Shown here: positions 55,001 through 62,400 of the stretch, in pieces
How the letters are laid out: the number at the start of each line of letters is the position of its first letter
How positions within the stretch are numbered: the stretch's first letter is position 1
Source: Ampullaceana balthica
Lineage: Eukaryota; Mollusca; Gastropoda; Lymnaeidae
Direction: 5' to 3'
DNA: 64,000 nt
Assembly: GCA_944989445.1 (NCBI GenBank)
Contig: CALYLW010000212.1
Coordinates: 832,001-896,000, forward strand
The notes under the pieces: generated by a model
The model's database searches: none
What the model was told of the DNA's origin: nothing
The model's input: the letters and a program-made list of their open reading frames with translations, nothing else
Position numbers and translations under genes: made by a program

Positions 55001-56377
55001 ATTAAGATCGTTAAAATGTGAACGGAAAAATATTTTAAACATATATGAAAAAAGAAATTGGGGCCCCCGGCTCCGAAGAAATCGACATAAGAAGTTCAGA
55101 AACTTTAAGTATTTTAATATGGGCTACCAAGTTTTTGTATACAAAGTTTGGTTAAGATCCAATCATTTCCTCTGTAGCTAACGCATAAACTATTTTTTAT
55201 AAAGCTCGTATCAGCAAAAAACTACATTAAGGGCACCAGGGCCCAATTATTGCAAGAAATAATGTGCGAAACATATGTTCATTTGAATAAATTTCAAAAT
55301 ACATACATTTATTTATATTTCTCAATATTGTTAAAAATTTGAATGGATGATAAAATATTAAACATTTACTAAAACAGTTTGGGCCCCCTGCCCCGTTGGA
55401 ACGAAAATTAGGAGTTCAGTGCCCTATCGTAATAAAATATAGACCCTTGATTTTTTATATACTAAAATGGGTCAATATGCATTAATTTTATCAGTATTTT
55501 AATCTAATACTAATTTTTATACAGCTAATATAAGAAAAAAAGCGACATTTAGGGGCCCCTGCGCCCATTCGGTGAAATAATGAAATTTCAAAAACCTTTT
55601 CATTTTTAGTACGTATCCTTATATATATATTCCTCAAGATCGTGAAAAATTGAATGGGGGAAAATACATTAAACATATACGAAGTAAAGACATTTGAAGC
55701 CCCTAGCCCTGTAGGAATGGACATTTCAAGTTATGTGCCCTATAGTATTTTAATATGGACTACCAAGTTTTTGTATTCAAATTTTGGTTAAGATCCATTC
55801 ATTTACTCAGTAGCTAACGCATAAACTAATTTTTATTTATCTTATATAAGCAAAAAAAGAAATTAAGGGCCCCGGGACCCATTCAGTGCTAGATATAAAG
55901 TTCAAAACACCTATTCATATTTCAATTTGTGTAATATATGATACATGTGTCATAATTTGTCAAGATTGTTAATGACTGAATGGTGAATAAAATCTTAAAC
56001 GTTTAAGAAATGTGACTTTTTGGGCCCCCAGCCCCAAAGGAATGATTATTTGCAGTTCAGTGCCCTATAGTATTTTAATATTGGCTATCAAGTTGTCATA
56101 TACAAAGTTTGGTTAAGATCAAACAATTTACACAGTAGCTAGCGCTGAAACTAGTTTTTATATAGCTCATTTTAGCAACAAATGACATTATGGGCCCCCG
56201 ATGCCCCATGAGTGTTAAATTTTGAAAAAAAAGTTTCCATTTACCATTCCAGGTAGGCACTTAACAGTCTCCAAAAATTTCATAACGATCGGATGAATGG
56301 TTAAGTCATCTATAAAGGACATGCACACACACACAAAGACATACACATGTACTTTGATTTTTATATATATAGAAGAA

Positions 56378-56409
<32 letters not shown>

Positions 56410-59400
56410 CTATTATAAACTATACACGAAAACTAGTATAAAAACAGAAACATAAAATAATCTTAAATTACAGTAATTAGGAATCCTCTTCTCTTTCGCA
56501 GATAAAAATATAAGCATTAGAATATTTACTGTATTATTATAGCAAGTACACATTTTGATTTTGTTTTTGTTTTTTGTTGTTTTTCGTAATTTCGTAATCA
56601 TATATTTAAAAAGTAATACAAATGCAAATTTATAAGACAATTAAACTATATACTTTGCAATTGTCACGCAAGTAGTGTCTGTCAGTCCTGACGCTAAGAA
56701 TTTCAGAAAGCAGGAAAAAGCAAATTGCTGCACCAATGCATCAAAAGGTGTGCAAATTAATGATGCGCTGTCAAAAAATATTATATGACGTCATTGTTTC
56801 GCTCATATTTTAATTTTGGAAAACGGATCAATGTAAAAAGAAGATTTGATGATGGTTAATTATAAAATCAAAAAACAAAGGCGGCGCCCTAGGCGCCCTA
56901 CAACCCCTATTATAAAATACTTTGTGTACATTTCAGAAAGTTTAATATTTCGTATTTATAAAACAAGGACAAGTTAGTTGGGCTTTTGAAAAAGGTCGGC
57001 GCCGTAGGCGCCCTAAAAAAAGTGCATTTTTTAATAAATTAAATAGATTTCAGCTGAAAACTTCCGTCGTTTTTGACGGGTGATACGTTAGTTTATAGCA
57101 TAATTAATTCAAGTTTTTTCTTTGTATAGAATTTACGTTTGATAATTTGTTATGTTAAACTTATTTAATTTTTAGGACGAAGTTTAAACGCAATAACTAA
57201 AGTTAGTCTGCATTCAAAATCTACACCGGATTACAATCTTCGGAAGCAGTTATCTTCCTTGACGGATTCAACTTTTCCTAAAACAAATTGTTTGCACTTA
57301 AATAGCGTCGGTTTCGACAGAATTATTATTGCGATCCAAGAACAGAGAATTATTACCAAAATAGCATTCGTTGTAGGTAGGTGAAACATTATATTTTTTC
57401 TCATAAAGTGCTATTTTGGTAAACGTTAGAGAAACGAATAATACACTGCTTTTCATTTCAAATAGGTGGATATTTAAATCTTATTTTAAAAAATTAGATT
57501 TTTTATTGTGCAATCGTCTTATGATTACTAGTTTAATAAGCATATCTATTAGTAATTACAGCTTTTTAATAATGCTACGTATTTTGTCAGCATGTTTGTC
57601 TAAATTCATCTACACAATATTAATGTAAACATTTTCTGTCTTTGTTTAGACGAGATGATGCTCAAAACAAAATTTATATTACGTTTCTTGGGGAACAACA
57701 ATTTCTTTATGTACGAAATAAATTCAAATGAGCTTTTTCAATCACGGATATATCTGCCTACAAACTTAAAAATTAGTATAAGGCAAATGGAATTGGAGAT
57801 CACTAACGGATCGTTCAAACTTTGCCAGATTCAAGTCTTTGGAGGTAAGCAAAAACGAATCAATGTTTTGTATTCTACAAGTATAGTAAATTGCTGATTT
57901 GTACCTATACACACACAAATATATATACATATATATATATATGTTTGTGTGTGTGTGTGTGTGTGTGTTTGTGTGTATGTCTTTGCTTGAGTTCTAACAA
58001 TTTTCATGTCATGTAGTCTTTAATTTTGCAAATATAAATTGTATTTCATATAATATATCATTAGATTATAAACAATTTCTGTCACAACTCAAATTTTCTT
58101 ATCATCAGAATGTCAGTTTGCTCATTTTGGACTGGAATGTGATGAGACGTGTATTTTAACTTGTTACAAAGACTTGTGCAACTTCGATGGTTCATGTTAT
58201 CACTGCCGGGAAAAAAAATCCGGAATTTTTTGTATGAACGGTGAGGTTTTCTGAAGATTGTCTATCACCTTTTTTTCCGAAAGTGTTTTACATTATAACT
58301 TATAGTTTACAGAATAATTTAAAAGGCACTCAAACATGAAATAAAGGATGACTTTAGAATATTAATTTCCAATTTAAAACAAAAATGTTTAGTAATGTTT
58401 TTCATCAAATTATTTTTATGTTTTATTTATTATGCTACGAAAACCATGTTGAGTATAAGTATTATGCATTTTGATTAAAATGTGAAGCGAAAGAAAGCCC
58501 TAAAAAATGTATATAAATTTAAATTATTTGGAAGTGAAAACATACACTTTAAATATAAAATAAAACTTTACAAAAAACTGTGTACCTTCACAGGGTTAAA
58601 CGTTTAATGCTGAGAAAAAATAGCATGTGTTTCTATGTTAACTATAATGAAATGTATATTGATATATATTTGTGTAGAATAAATGCCAACTTTCCCTTTT
58701 TTAGCATTATATAAAAAGCGATGAAATGTACTAATGTTACACCTAGATTGTATATATATAGAAGAAGAAACAAAATTTCAGAAAGATCTAAGCGGTTACT
58801 CATATTTTGAGAGATTGATATCCTAAATAATTGACAGTTATGGTAAAATAAAATTTAATTTTTATCATATTTAATTTACAGTAAAATAAAACAAAATTCT
58901 AATTTATAAGAAGAAAGGTACTATAAACGTAAGTTTAATTTTTTTTTATGACTAAAAGACTCACTTTGAAATTAAGATATTTGTTTTTTAGTTTATAATA
59001 TAAATGTTCCCAATAATATTTGCAGAATTTTTTTTTAAATGTGCTTACCATTTCTAAAGACAATTTTGTTTTAAAGTTTAAAAAGTGAACACAAATTTTG
59101 CAATCAAAGATGACCTTTTCCTATTTTAAAATAGCTTACTTAGTTTTGATAAAAATAATGGAAAATCACGTTTGTTGTGATTGAATTTAAAAAAAGCAAC
59201 AAATAATAAGTTAATCTATTTTTTTAAAAAATATTTTGAACCAAACAAAGCAAAGAGTTCTAGTAATGAATAATTATAAGTTACAAAGCAAAGTTTTTGA
59301 AACAAATCTAGAGTAACACTGTTTTTGACATATAAGCAAAAATATTTTAGTGGCAACAATTGTAAAAAAACGTGCAAGAGTTCAAATTTAAAAAAAAACA

Positions 59401-62400
59401 AATTCTCTAAATTTTTCTTTTACAAAACTTAGCTTTTCCTGACTAATTATTGTAAGGTTTCAATACTTGCAATTCAGAATTTCGTTGACAAATGTTTATT
59501 AACAGTTAATGTAAACGATTTTTTAAGTACAAAAAGGGTTCAGTAAATCCAAACGCAACCACATAGACATAACATTTATTTTTTTAAAAATATTATTTTC
59601 CTCAGACTCCATTCATTCTGAGCACGAAGTAAATGAAAATAAAACTCAAAAAGTCCTTAACCAAACGATTTCTAGGTCACATAGGAAAAAACGTTCAACC
59701 TATTTTTTTATATCCGTTTCATTATTGCTTGTGTTTTTTACGTTGATTCTCTGTGGAGCAATGTGGACAACAAGGATTGGTCTTAAAACCTCTGATACAC
59801 GACAGTAAGTTAAATATATTTTTAAAATAACATAAACCCACGGATATATTAGGGCTGTAAAAACTTAACGAATAATTGCTCGATTATTCTTTAAAAATAT
59901 TATCGATTAAACATCGATTAAAATAATTTTAACCGATAAAAATTTGATTAAAATTTAACAAAATATTTATGTATTTTTTCTTCAATTTATAGAAAAATTA
60001 ATTAATTATTAATAATTAATAATAATGTATGTATTTTTTTGTGCAAACTTCTGCCGTGTATTATTATATTTAATTAATTAATGTAGGCATGCAGATGTAG
60101 ACAAAAATGGTGACTAATAACAGCTTCAGCATAGTTAAATTTAAGAATATAAATGGTAAATTGAGCAAACATGTTTTTAAGCTAACTGCGGATGGCAAAG
60201 TAAAAGATGATCAAAAAGTTTTCTGTGATCACTGTCGTAAACAATTTGCTTTTAGGGGATCAACTACATCGTTGAGGTACCACCTTCAGCACAAACATAG
60301 TTATAACTCAATAAGACAAAAAATGTCAATTACTTGTTTTTGTTACTCCCGTTGAGATATTCAGTTAAATGACGTCATAAATTTTATACTTTTGGCTTTA
60401 ATCGAAATTAACGATTAATTAATGAAATTTATTGTTAATTTTTCAAACGTTAACTATTCAATAAAATTAATCGTTACTAGCCCTAATATATATATATATT
60501 AGGACAGTTAACGATTAATTTTAATTTAATCGTTAACATTTGAAAAATTAACGATTAATTAATCGTTAATTTCGATTAAAGCCAAAATTGAAATTTTTGG
60601 TGTCATAAGTAACATGTATTAAAATACTTGTCGAAAATCGATATAACACTGGATTGTCTTCTTTATATGACATCTTTCAAACAAAAACGCAAAAAGACAA
60701 AGGTATTGACATTATTTGGTTCAAGTGATAAGCAGGTCTTACTTATTGACAATATAACTAGCCGAACTGAACAATCGTTCACATAGTTTTAGATTCTTTT
60801 AGCTGAAATTTCAGATAATGTAGTGGATGTTTGGTTTGAAGGAGATATGTAATTGAAGGGTTAGAACTATGGTAGCAATGTTTCCTTTAAGCAGCGTGGC
60901 TGCGCTGATATTCGACCGACGCCACGCAGGAGTTTAGAATCACCGCGCAGCAAGTTTATGTAGACACATTTTTTTTTAAATGTACGTTGTGCAAATTTCA
61001 CACGAGTTTTTTTTAACTTTCCACACGACCAACGAAGCCTAGACTTACAGGGATCATTGCATGGTAGGCATGCGATTTCTCCCATTTGACACAATAACCT
61101 TTATAAACAGTTTGAACATTAACGTCCGTCAATAGTTTAAAACCAAATTGTTGGTGTAATCGTCCTGAAATTAGTTTATATAGATCGGCCGAAATATTTT
61201 ACTTTTTGACTTCCAGTACATTTATACGTCGTGGGTCTATCAAACGCTAAAAAAATGTTTAATCGTTAAAAATTTTCAAGAGTAATCGAGAAATTAATCG
61301 ATTATTTCCACAGCCCTAATGTATATATTGTGCCTCAGCGCGTCCGTCAGTCAGTCAGTCAGTGTCAAGATCCTATGCTGGGTAAATCCTGATAATAAAA
61401 TAAATGATTGAAAGATTTAGACGTAAAAATAATAAACATTTTGGTGTTCGAGATTAACTAGAAGGCGTTCTCGCCATAAAATATTGTGACGCGAATTAAT
61501 AGTTTGAGCTCATATTAATTTGTAATTTATTTTAAAAAATGTAAAAATCAAGTTTTTGACTATAAATACTTTATGTACGAGACATAACTAAAAGAATGTT
61601 CATTAAAATACGCAGCGCAAGACCATCCAAAAATACAAAATTGCAGTTGTGTCGTAAAACATGTTTAAAATAATGCGCACCGATCAGGAATATGTTTATA
61701 AAAAGTGTTGTCCAAAAAATACGCACCTTATTGCGCGACAGAAAAGGTTGTTCAATATAATCGCACCGCGACATTCTATCTCAAAAATTTAACATGATAA
61801 ATAGAGAAAAATAAAATAAACTAAAAATTCAATAATTTAAATACAGTACATGCGATAAATCTGAAGTTTTGATATAGCGTATTTATCATTGGCATAAAAC
61901 TGCCTGCAAAATTTCAGCTTGCTAGCTTACGAGGAAGTGGGTTAAAAAGCGACCCAACGTTTTGGCGACAAGCAAGCAATCAACCAGACACCACGAGTTA
62001 ATATAAAGGATTTAATTAAAAAAACTGTAAAACACCAAGTTTTTTACTATAAATCCTTTATGAAAGAGACATAACTAAAATAATGTTCATTATAATATGA
62101 AATGCAAGACCATCCAATACAAAATTGCAGTTGTGTCGTAAAACATGTTTAAAATAATGCGAACCGATCAGGAATATATTTATAAAAAGTGTTGTCAATA
62201 AAATACGCACCTTATTGCGCGACAGAAAGGTTGTTTAATATAATACTCACAGCGACACTCTATCTCAAAAAATAACATGATACATAGCAATACATAAATT
62301 AATCTAAAAATTCAATAATGTAAATACAGTACATGCGTCTGATCTGAAATGTTGATCCATCGTTTTTATCATCGGCATAAAACTGCCTGCAAAATTTCAG

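Noticed and set aside
60107..60355. Host-encoded BED zinc-finger gene
   Set aside because: It lies between hAT-like termini and holds only the finger, so transposon origin is the simpler reading.
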